Source: Nitrospirae bacterium CG1_02_44_142 (GTDB lineage: Bacteria; Nitrospirota; Thermodesulfovibrionia; Thermodesulfovibrionales; UBA1546). From it: a stretch of DNA of 9,022 nt. This document shows, one piece after another, positions 1-4,791 of this stretch. Below the pieces are notes generated by a model. The model was not told the origin of the DNA. It saw nothing but the letters and a program-made list of their open reading frames with translations, and made no database searches. Position 1 is the stretch's first letter, and each line of letters starts with the position of its first letter. The translations under genes and the position numbers were made by a program. Location of the stretch: NCBI GenBank assembly GCA_001871685.1, contig MNVK01000011.1, positions 1-9,022 on the forward strand. The letters are read 5' to 3'.

Positions 1-57
1 CAAAGATATTCCTATGATTGTGAGAAATATCGCCTCAAGAAACAACTTCTTTTTCAT
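1..57 (-). CDS. Left-edge partial gene, signal-peptide-like N-terminus
   Basis: Reading leftward from the ATG at 57-55, 19 codons stay open to the window edge and give MKKKLFLEAIFLTIIGISL: a lysine-rich start followed by a hydrophobic stretch, as in a signal peptide or a first membrane helix. A GGGAG (74-70) lies 12 bases before the ATG, a rather long spacing. An extended -10 promoter (TGTTATAAT, 101-93) sits just upstream. The product is therefore probably exported or membrane-anchored, but too little is present to name a family. The start codon and the existence of the gene are inferred from these signals only. Confidence 0.55.
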   Translation of the reverse strand, partial: MKKKLFLEAIFLTIIGISL

Positions 58-92
58 ACTGCCGTCCAACTCCCAAATAAAAAGATTGAGCA

Positions 93-101
93 ATTATAAC
101 A
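93..101 (-). promoter_or_regulatory. Extended -10 promoter candidate for the left-edge gene
   Basis: On the minus strand TGTTATAAT contains a perfect TATAAT (98-93) preceded by TG one base upstream, the extended -10 arrangement. No good -35 is visible at the usual distance, which is normal for extended -10 promoters. Transcription would start near base 86 and lead into the ATG at 57. The stretch 102-187 between this site and the toxin stop shows no gene and no clear terminator. Confidence 0.45.
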
Positions 102-187
102 CATGCATCAATATATTTTTCGATAAACTTTTAATCCTTAAGGTAGAAAGTCTTGATGATAGCCGCTTGTGCCGAATCTTAGAAATG

Positions 188-532
188 TTACAGCTTGATG
201 TTCAGCACAACTGCCAAAGCTCTGGTGATTTCCCGCATTGCTATCTCCGAAAGTTTTCCAACTTGCCGAACAAATCTTTCTTGTGCAACGGAGCGCACCT
301 GAAAAGCATCTGCTGCCGAAGGCTTGCTCAAACCACTCTCTGTGTCAGCCTCCAGTTGAACCATCCACGGTGCAACAGAATAGCGGTCTTTCCATTCGGT
401 AATTGGCACAATCACCTTAAGCGGTAGGATTCCAATAGCATCGTCATTCACGACCACGGCGGGGCGGGTTTTTTTGATTTCAGAGCCGATAGCTGGGTCT
501 AAATTGATGAGCCAGACTTCGCCTCTATGCAT
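188..532 (-). CDS. MazF/PemK-family toxin (endoribonuclease)
   Basis: This 114-residue protein matches the MazF/PemK/CcdB-like fold family, type II toxins that mostly cleave mRNA in the cytoplasm. Visible hallmarks are the N-terminal MHRGEVWLINLDP, the strand TRPAVVVN (22-29), VPIT (42-45) and the GLSKPSAAD segment (67-75), followed by the usual C-terminal QVRSV...RQVGKLS helix region. Length is typical (110-120). An in-frame ATG lies six codons upstream, but the start at 532 puts HRGEVW at the normal position and overlaps the antitoxin stop by 8 bases (ATGCATAG), the coupling expected of such a pair. Family assignment is secure; RNA cleavage specificity cannot be read. It is unrelated to the polysaccharide genes and probably an accessory stability module. 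Confidence 0.88.
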   Translation of the reverse strand: MHRGEVWLINLDPAIGSEIKKTRPAVVVNDDAIGILPLKVIVPITEWKDRYSVAPWMVQLEADTESGLSKPSAADAFQVRSVAQERFVRQVGKLSEIAMREITRALAVVLNIKL

Positions 533-764
533 GAAAATCCTCATGATCAATAGCCGTGAATGCAGTCAATTCACTCCCTGCCGAATAAACTGGCAAAAGA
601 GCTTCCGCTGCTGCGGTTAACCGATGCTTTTTCTCCGCCTTTGTGAGTGGCTGCTCAATTTGCTGCAGATTCTCATGAATTAAGTGTAAGGCAGCCTCGA
701 TGATTGTTATGCGCTCCGTTGTCGGAAACTTCTTGAGTTCTTCCAATATCTCTCTCTGTGTCAT
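525..764 (-). CDS. Antitoxin of the MazF-like pair
   Basis: This 79-residue protein is encoded directly upstream of and overlapping the toxin gene, in the usual antitoxin-first order. It begins MTQREILEELKKFPTTERITIIE, a helix-rich N-terminus (about 1-40) that could be a ribbon-helix-helix-like or other short dimerisation segment. A charged linker (PLTKAEKKHR) and an Ala/Leu-rich, then acidic tail (about 45-79) follow, the tail being the probable toxin-wrapping part. I do not recognise an AbrB/MazE signature, so the antitoxin class is open. A strong Shine-Dalgarno GGAGGG (773-768) precedes the ATG. The role rests mainly on gene position and size. Confidence 0.8.
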   Translation of the reverse strand: MTQREILEELKKFPTTERITIIEAALHLIHENLQQIEQPLTKAEKKHRLTAAAEALLPVYSAGSELTAFTAIDHEDFHA

Positions 765-838
765 ATTCCCTCCTCACCTTTTTCATTCTATCCCGTTGAA
801 ATAGATTATTTATAGTTTAGCACAAACCGGCATTGCTG

Positions 839-867
839 GCACAAGTGTTGCGGGGTGACACTTGTGC
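839..867. promoter_or_regulatory. 10-bp inverted repeat upstream of the toxin-antitoxin genes
   Basis: GCACAAGTGT (839-848) and ACACTTGTGC (858-867) are perfect inverted copies separated by 9 bases. A further half-site GCACAA lies at 820-825, near the AT-rich stretch where the antitoxin promoter should be (TAAACT 819-814 or TATAAA 814-809 on the minus strand). This arrangement suits an autoregulatory operator for the antitoxin/toxin complex. The repeat also lies 28 bp past the stop of the leftward epimerase, so it could act as that gene's transcript-end hairpin, but no U-run follows on that strand. The 130-bp gap 765-894 holds nothing else I can identify. Confidence 0.5.
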
Positions 868-894
868 AGTTGATTGTGATAACAACAGAAACTT

Positions 895-1902
895 CTAATC
901 CTTAAGCCTGTTTAAAAACTCTCTGTTACTGAGATACCAGTCAACTGTATATTGCACGCCTTCTTCTATTGAGACAGTCGGTCTCCAGCCGAGCTTTTCT
1001 TTTGCCTTTTCTATGTCTGCCGGGTGTATAGGCAGCCATTCTATCTCTGCCTTTTTGCCGAGGCGCTGTTCTATCAGGTTTATGACGGACATTAGTTCCA
1101 CAGGGCTGTCGCTTCCGAGGTTAAAGATTTCATAGCCGAACGGCGCAAGGCATTTTATTGTTCCGTCTGCTATGTCGTCAATATAGGTAAAGTCCCTTGT
1201 TTGTTTCCCATTGCCAAAGACAGGGATGGGCCTTCCGTTGTCAATTTTTTTAATGAATCTGAATATGCTCATGTCAGGCCTTCCGGCAGGTCCGTACACA
1301 GTGAAGTATCTTGGAATGCTTATGTCAATGCCTGAAAGAAAATGATAGCTGTGGCAGAGCGCCTCAGCGCCTTTTTTTGTTGCAGAATACGGGGCTAACG
1401 GGCGGTCTGTGTTGTCAGTTTCTTTAAAAGGCATTTTGTTAAGCCCGTAGATGCTTGAGGTAGAGGCAAGTACGAATTTTTTTGTGCCAGAGTTCTTACA
1501 GCATTCAAGAAGATTTAGCGTTCCCTTAACATTTGTATCAAGATATATCCACGGGTCTTCCACTGAGGCCCGCACGCCTGCCCTGGCAGCCAGGTTGATA
1601 ACCGCATCTATTTTGTGATTGGCGAATACTGTTTTGACTTCATTGTAATTGCCTATATCACAGCGATAAAAACTGAAATCACTCTTGACTTCTGACCCCC
1701 CTTCAATTCCCCCCTTAGTAAGGGGGGATATAGGGGGGTGACTTTTAACTTTCAACTGATTAAGTCGCCACTCCTTAAGTTTAGGGTCATAGTAATCATT
1801 AATGTTGTCAATGCCGATGACAGAACAGCCGTCCTCAATCAGCTTTTCCGATACCTTGCATCCGATAAATCCTGCACACCCTGTAACTGGAATAGTCCTC
1901 AT
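895..1902 (-). CDS. UDP-glucuronate 4-epimerase-like SDR, with in-frame repeat insertion
   Basis: This 335-residue extended short-chain dehydrogenase/reductase should interconvert UDP-glucuronate and UDP-galacturonate in the cytoplasm using bound NAD. The Rossmann signature TGCAGFIG is at 7-14, the family-typical NDYYDPKLK at 35-43, the NAD-site NLAARAGVR at 103-111, STSSIYG at 147-153, catalytic Tyr172 and Lys176 in YSATK, and RYFTVYGPAGRPDM at 198-211. The start at 1902 has a GGAGG (1911-1907) at good spacing; a longer reading to 2016 would translate low-complexity intergenic DNA. Two oddities: residues about 51-75 (including SHPPISPLTKGGIEGG) are encoded by a palindromic repeat, and the C-terminal segment reads LPIHPADIEKAK where relatives usually have about seven more residues (a GDVPxTY-like stretch). 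It may be active, altered or decaying. Ugd at the right edge would supply its substrate. Confidence 0.85.
   Translation of the reverse strand: MRTIPVTGCAGFIGCKVSEKLIEDGCSVIGIDNINDYYDPKLKEWRLNQLKVKSHPPISPLTKGGIEGGSEVKSDFSFYRCDIGNYNEVKTVFANHKIDAVINLAARAGVRASVEDPWIYLDTNVKGTLNLLECCKNSGTKKFVLASTSSIYGLNKMPFKETDNTDRPLAPYSATKKGAEALCHSYHFLSGIDISIPRYFTVYGPAGRPDMSIFRFIKKIDNGRPIPVFGNGKQTRDFTYIDDIADGTIKCLAPFGYEIFNLGSDSPVELMSVINLIEQRLGKKAEIEWLPIHPADIEKAKEKLGWRPTVSIEEGVQYTVDWYLSNREFLNRLKD
1695..1739. repeat. G/C-run palindromic repeat, copy A, inside the epimerase gene
   Basis: Nested inverted repeats: outer ACCCCCC (1695-1701) with GGGGGGT (1733-1739), and inner CCCCCCTT (1709-1716) with AAGGGGGG (1720-1727) around a 3-base loop. 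The 32-bp core 1696-1727 matches 3666-3697 at 30 of 32 positions in the same orientation. In the epimerase frame it reads without a stop and adds about 20-25 residues. The in-frame location makes it resemble palindromic elements known to insert into coding genes in other bacteria (Rickettsia palindromic elements are the classical case), though sequence relation to those is not claimed. Confidence 0.85.
1741..1757 (+). repeat. 17-bp direct repeat, copy 1
   Basis: ACTTTTAACTTTCAACT occurs here, directly abutting palindromic repeat copy A inside the epimerase gene, and again exactly at 2002-2018 in the divergent intergenic region 261 bp away. It has an internal quasi-periodicity (AACTTTTAACTTTCAACTT). 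Its presence beside copy A suggests that the DNA inserted in the epimerase gene may be larger than the G/C-run palindrome alone. Confidence 0.7.
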
Positions 1903-1915
1903 CCTGCCTCCAATC

Positions 1916-1962
1916 AGTGTCAGTGTCTGTTTTTTAGTGAAGGTACTGACACTATTCACTAA
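1916..1962. promoter_or_regulatory. Interlocked inverted repeats in the divergent intergenic region
   Basis: AGTGTCAGT (1916-1924) pairs perfectly with ACTGACACT (1945-1953), and TTAGTGAA (1934-1941) pairs perfectly with TTCACTAA (1955-1962). The right arm of the first lies within the loop of the second, so the two hairpins are mutually exclusive as RNA. They lie in the predicted 5' leader of the leftward epimerase and upstream of the rmlA promoter. They could be operator half-sites for a dimeric regulator or competing leader structures. No known regulator motif is recognised. Confidence 0.4.
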
Positions 1963-1985
1963 CACTTCTGCTTGTTTCTTTCTGT

Positions 1986-1991
1986 TATAAT
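1986..1991 (+). promoter_or_regulatory. -10 box of candidate rmlA promoter
   Basis: A perfect TATAAT at 1986-1991 would start transcription near 1998, giving a 5' leader of about 35 bases before the rmlA ATG. The -35 position (around 1963-1969) holds only a weak match (CACTTC/ACTTCT), so activator help or a different sigma preference is possible. The box overlaps the -10 of the opposing epimerase promoter almost base for base, so the two transcripts probably compete. Confidence 0.5.
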
Positions 1992-2016
1992 ACACCTCAT
2001 AACTTTTAACTTTCAA
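1987..2016 (-). promoter_or_regulatory. Candidate promoter of the leftward epimerase gene
   Basis: On the minus strand TTGAAA (2016-2011) and TATTAT (1992-1987) are separated by 18 bases, a good sigma-70-like pair. The -35 lies within the 17-bp repeat copy at 2002-2018. Transcription would begin near 1980, with a leader of about 80 bases containing the interlocked inverted repeats at 1916-1962. Confidence 0.45.
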
Positions 2017-2018
2017 CT
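2002..2018 (+). repeat. 17-bp direct repeat, copy 2
   Basis: Exact copy of the 17-mer at 1741-1757, here in the short AT-rich leader before rmlA. It provides the TTGAAA of the opposing promoter candidate. A related AACTT unit continues to about 2026. Confidence 0.7.
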
Positions 2019-2033
2019 TATAACTTGTTTATG

Positions 2034-3113
2034 ATGAAGGCATTGATATTAAGCGGCGGAAAAGGTACCAGGCTCAGGCCGCTGACCTATACAACAGCCA
2101 AGCAGCTTGTTCCTATAGCAAATACGCCTATACTGGGATATGTTCTAAGGCATATTAAAGATGCTGGAATAAAAGATATAGGCATAATTATCTCACCTGA
2201 AACTGGAAACGAGGTGAAGCAGTATGTAAAGAATGGGAAGGGGTGGGGTGTCAAAGTAACTTATATCTTGCAGGCAGAGCCTGCCGGGCTTGCACATGCG
2301 GTTAAGACTGCTAAGAATTTTTTGAAAAAGGACAATTTTATAATGTATCTTGGCGACAACCTTCTGTCACATGGGGTCAAGGATGCGGTAAGGGAATTTA
2401 AAAGACAATCCGCCTTAGGCGGAATTGATGCCGCAATATTTCTTAAAGAAGTGGATAACCCAAAACAATTTGGCGTGGCTAAACTCGACAAAAAAGGCAA
2501 TATATTAAAGCTGATAGAAAAGCCTAAAAATCCCCCTTCAAATCTTGCGCTTGTCGGCGTCTATATATTTACTGCAAGGATACATGACGCCATTGATAAA
2601 ATAAAGCCGTCGCTCAGAGGCGAGCTTGAAATAACGGATGCGATACAAATGCTTTTAAACATGGGCGGCAGGGTAAAAAGTGAAGTCTTAAAAGGCTGGT
2701 GGCTTGATACAGGCAAAAAAGACGACATCCTTCAGGCAAATACCATAGTTCTTGATGAATATATAAAGCGGCAGATTAACGGTATAGTTGACAGCAAGAG
2801 CCAGATACTTGGAAGAGTAACAGTGGAAAAAGGGGCGTCTGTGATAAATAGCATTATCAGGGGGCCTGTTGTAATAGGGAAGAACTCTGAGATTAAGAAT
2901 TCATTCATAGGCCCTTTTACAAGCATTGGCAGAGAGGTTACCGTAACAGATTCTTCTATCGAGCACTCTGTAATTCTCAGCAATGCATTTCTTTCAGGCG
3001 TTGAAAGGCTTGAAGACAGTCTTATAGGGAAAAATACAAAAATTATAAGGAATGCGGTTCGTCATAGAGCGCTGCGCCTGATGATAGGGGATGACTCAAC
3101 AGTTGAAGTCTAA
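2034..3113 (+). CDS. rmlA: Glucose-1-phosphate thymidylyltransferase, long form
   Basis: This 359-residue enzyme joins dTTP and glucose-1-phosphate to give dTDP-glucose, the first step of dTDP-L-rhamnose synthesis. The nucleotidyltransferase domain (about 1-235) has LSGGKGTRLRPLT (6-18), YLGDNL with the metal-binding Asp108, FGVA (146-149), the GELEITD sugar-site motif (196-202) and GWWLDTG (221-227). Residues about 245-345 form hexapeptide-like repeats (VDSKSQI, VEKGASV, IGKNSEI, IGKNTKI), the left-handed beta-helix that marks the long RmlA type (about 355 residues) rather than the roughly 290-residue RmlA/RffH form. Three starts compete: TTG 2025, ATG 2031 and ATG 2034. The last gives the usual MKALILSGG and is chosen; no Shine-Dalgarno is visible. 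It opens the rhamnose gene set. A 15-bp palindrome at 2409-2423 is read through as SALGG. Confidence 0.93.
   Translation: MKALILSGGKGTRLRPLTYTTAKQLVPIANTPILGYVLRHIKDAGIKDIGIIISPETGNEVKQYVKNGKGWGVKVTYILQAEPAGLAHAVKTAKNFLKKDNFIMYLGDNLLSHGVKDAVREFKRQSALGGIDAAIFLKEVDNPKQFGVAKLDKKGNILKLIEKPKNPPSNLALVGVYIFTARIHDAIDKIKPSLRGELEITDAIQMLLNMGGRVKSEVLKGWWLDTGKKDDILQANTIVLDEYIKRQINGIVDSKSQILGRVTVEKGASVINSIIRGPVVIGKNSEIKNSFIGPFTSIGREVTVTDSSIEHSVILSNAFLSGVERLEDSLIGKNTKIIRNAVRHRALRLMIGDDSTVEV
2409..2423. repeat. 15-bp palindrome within rmlA
   Basis: TCCGCCT and AGGCGGA flank a single central T, a perfect 7-1-7 palindrome encoding part of residues 126-130 of RmlA, between helix EFKRQ and strand AAIFLKEV. A perfect 7-bp arm is not rare by chance in 9 kb. 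It is noted because similar odd-length palindromes occur in other genes of the window. Confidence 0.6.
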
Positions 3114-3143
3114 CTCATATGATTACTGAAATAGAGGATTGGC

Positions 3144-3602
3144 ATGTTTAGAAATGGCGACATAGAAGGTGTTTTTATCAAAAAAATGGAGACTCACGCT
3201 GATAAGCGCGGCTGGCTCATGGAGTTGTTCAGGAAAGATGGAATAGATGGTTTTGAGCCTGCAATGGGTTACATGTCTGTTACTTGTCCGGGTGTTGTGA
3301 GGGGGCCGCATGAACACAGAGAGCAGACAGACTATTTCTGTTTCTTAGGCAAATTCAGGCTTTATTTGTGGGATAACAGGAAGGGGTCGCCCACGCATAA
3401 AAATAAAAAGGTACTGGAAAATGCAGACAGGCTTATAGTGGTTGTGCCTCCGGGAGTTGTCCATGCATATAAGAATACAGGGGAAGAGGACGCAATTATA
3501 CTGAATTTTCCGGATAGACTTTATGGCGGACGGCATAAAAAGGAAAAGGTGGACGAGATAAGATATGAGGATGATTCCAATAGTCCATTTAAAATTGAAT
3601 AA
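3144..3602 (+). CDS. RmlC-like dTDP-4-dehydrorhamnose 3,5-epimerase family protein
   Basis: This 152-residue cupin protein would epimerise C3 and C5 of dTDP-4-keto-6-deoxyglucose, the third step to dTDP-L-rhamnose; it sits in the gap where rmlC is expected between rmlA and rmlB. Motifs in RmlC order are DKRGWLMELFR (20-30), GVVRGPHEHREQTDYF (50-65), with His56 or His58 as the catalytic base equivalent, LWDNRKGSPTH (75-85) and VPPGVVHAYKN (101-111). It is shorter than standard RmlC (about 180), has GPHEH in place of the usual GLHYQ, and ends in a divergent DEIRYEDD tail. It may be a compact RmlC variant or a related sugar isomerase of the same fold (FdtA-type). The ATG follows an AGAGGA (3132-3137) and lies 30 bp after rmlA. 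Confidence 0.78.
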   Translation: MFRNGDIEGVFIKKMETHADKRGWLMELFRKDGIDGFEPAMGYMSVTCPGVVRGPHEHREQTDYFCFLGKFRLYLWDNRKGSPTHKNKKVLENADRLIVVVPPGVVHAYKNTGEEDAIILNFPDRLYGGRHKKEKVDEIRYEDDSNSPFKIE

Positions 3603-3632
3603 TTCGGACAGGATATCATCCCTTCGCTCATT

Positions 3633-3717
3633 CTCGGGCTCTCGCCCTCCGAGGTTTTTGCCTCACCCCCCTTTAATTCCCCCCTTGGTAAGGGGGGACA
3701 CAGAGGGGTGGCAAAAA
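3633..3717. repeat. Repeat mosaic including palindromic repeat copy B, between rmlC-like gene and rmlB
   Basis: The 169-bp gap 3603-3771 is built of hairpins. At 3633-3653 an interrupted stem (CTCG/CGAG plus GGC/GCC) is followed by GTTTTT and could act as a weak intrinsic terminator. Copy B of the G/C-run palindrome follows: TTTTTGC (3655-3661) with GCAAAAA (3711-3717), CACCCC (3664-3669) with GGGGTG (3705-3710), and inner CCCCCCTT (3679-3686) with AAGGGGGG (3690-3697). Three nested stems over 63 bases give a very strong hairpin. It lies between genes of one pathway and could stall, process or attenuate the transcript. Confidence 0.75.
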
Positions 3718-3725
3718 AAACCGCT

Positions 3726-3747
3726 CAAGGACAATTCCCTGTCCTTG
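3726..3747. repeat. 8-bp hairpin upstream of rmlB
   Basis: CAAGGACA (3726-3733) and TGTCCTTG (3740-3747) pair perfectly around a 6-base loop, ending 24 bases before the rmlB ATG and directly before the purine-rich AGGAGAGAAGG that holds its ribosome site. It could influence ribosome access or mark an RNA-processing point. It may equally be part of the adjoining repeat mosaic. Confidence 0.5.
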
Positions 3748-3771
3748 CTAGGAGAGAAGGTCAAATAAACA

Positions 3772-4776
3772 ATGAAGATACTTGTTACAGGCGGATGCGG
3801 ATTTATAGGTTCGAATTTTATCAGGCATATCCTGAAGAAGTATCCTGACTATGAGATTGTGAACATAGACGCCCTGACATATGCCGGCAATCCCAAAAAT
3901 CTAAGAGATATAAAAAAAGATATAAGGTATCATTTTGTCCATGGAAGGATTGAGGATGAGAGGCTTGTTGCCCCGATAATATCGGGGCTTGGTAATGCAG
4001 ACTATATCGTAAATTTTGCCGCAGAAACGCATGTTGACAGGTCCATCCGGAATTCCTCTCCCTTTCTGGCCACAAATGTTTTAGGAACTCATGCTTTACT
4101 TGAGGCTGTAAGAATAGTTCCCGTCAAAAAATTTATCCATATCTCAACTGATGAAGTGTATGGCGCCCTCGGGAGTAAAGGAAAATTTATGGAGAAGGCC
4201 ATGCTTGCGCCTAATTCGCCATATTCGGCGTCTAAGGCATCGGCTGACCTTCTCATCCATGCATATTATGAAACTTACAGGCTGCCGGTAGTAATTGTCA
4301 GGCCGTCAAATAATTACGGTTATTACCAGTTCCCCGAAAAGTTTATTCCCCTTATGATTACAAATCTCTTGCTGGATAAACCTGTTCCTGTTTACGGGAA
4401 GGGAGAAAATGTGAGAGACTGGTGTTTTGTAGGGGACACTTGTGCGGCAATTGACAATGTTATGCATAACGGCCAGGCAGGCGAAGTGTATAATGCGGGC
4501 GGCAATTGCGAAGTTAAAAATATAGAGCTTGCAAAAAACATACTTAAAATCATGGGGAAGAGCGAAAGGCATATTAAATTCGTTAAAGACAGGCCGGGGC
4601 ATGATTACAGATATGCTCTTGATAATTCAAAAATAAAGCGTGAATTAAAATGGCGGCCCTCCGTCAAAATAGAGGAAGGCCTTGAGATGACCATAAAGTG
4701 GTATAAAGATAATGAGCGGTGGTGGAAACCGCTTAAAAAAAGACTCAGCGCTGAGAGCATGGGATTTTGGTCGTAG
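3772..4776 (+). CDS. rmlB: dTDP-glucose 4,6-dehydratase
   Basis: This 334-residue extended SDR converts dTDP-glucose to dTDP-4-keto-6-deoxyglucose with bound NAD, the second step to dTDP-L-rhamnose. Visible are the Rossmann motif TGGCGFIGSN (6-15), the family-typical NIDALTYAGNPKNL (31-44), NFAAETHVDRSI (81-92), STDEVYG (125-131) with the catalytic Asp127-Glu128 pair, YSASK (Tyr151, Lys155), and RPSNNYGYYQFPEKFIPLMI from residue 177. Length is close to the family norm (about 340). AAGGT sits 10 bases before the ATG. A 19-bp perfect palindrome (3970-3988) encodes part of VAPIISGL in a region variable among RmlB proteins. The gene is followed 15 bp later by rmlD. Confidence 0.95.
   Translation: MKILVTGGCGFIGSNFIRHILKKYPDYEIVNIDALTYAGNPKNLRDIKKDIRYHFVHGRIEDERLVAPIISGLGNADYIVNFAAETHVDRSIRNSSPFLATNVLGTHALLEAVRIVPVKKFIHISTDEVYGALGSKGKFMEKAMLAPNSPYSASKASADLLIHAYYETYRLPVVIVRPSNNYGYYQFPEKFIPLMITNLLLDKPVPVYGKGENVRDWCFVGDTCAAIDNVMHNGQAGEVYNAGGNCEVKNIELAKNILKIMGKSERHIKFVKDRPGHDYRYALDNSKIKRELKWRPSVKIEEGLEMTIKWYKDNERWWKPLKKRLSAESMGFWS
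3970..3988. repeat. 19-bp perfect palindrome within rmlB
   Basis: GCCCCGATA and TATCGGGGC flank a single A: a 9-1-9 palindrome in the coding sequence of rmlB, read as roughly APIISGL at residues 67-73. A 9-bp perfect arm with a one-base centre is expected about 0.03 times by chance in a window this size, so an inserted repeat is a fair explanation. Reading frame is kept. Confidence 0.7.
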
Positions 4777-4791
4777 ACTCGTAGAGGAGAG

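Noticed and set aside
14..427. Plus-strand open frame of 137 codons opposite the toxin gene
   Set aside because: It is antisense to the well-supported MazF-like toxin and to the left-edge gene, has no ribosome site and an unremarkable composition.
839..867. Intrinsic terminator of the epimerase transcript
   Set aside because: The 10-bp stem is adequate but no U-run follows on the minus strand. Operator for the toxin-antitoxin genes is preferred, though termination by another mechanism is possible.
1903..2016. N-terminal extension of the epimerase to 2016
   Set aside because: The extra residues come from intergenic low-complexity DNA with inverted repeats. The Rossmann fold begins directly at the ATG at 1902, which has a good GGAGG.
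2025..2033. TTG or first ATG as the start of rmlA
   Set aside because: Neither has a ribosome site. The ATG at 2034 gives the MKALILSGG start normal for the family. ATG 2031 cannot be excluded.
3565..3768. 67-codon plus-strand frame across the repeat mosaic after the rmlC-like gene
   Set aside because: It overlaps the end of the rmlC-like gene in another frame and translates the palindromic repeat (Pro-rich stretch). Such frames arise from the repeat itself.
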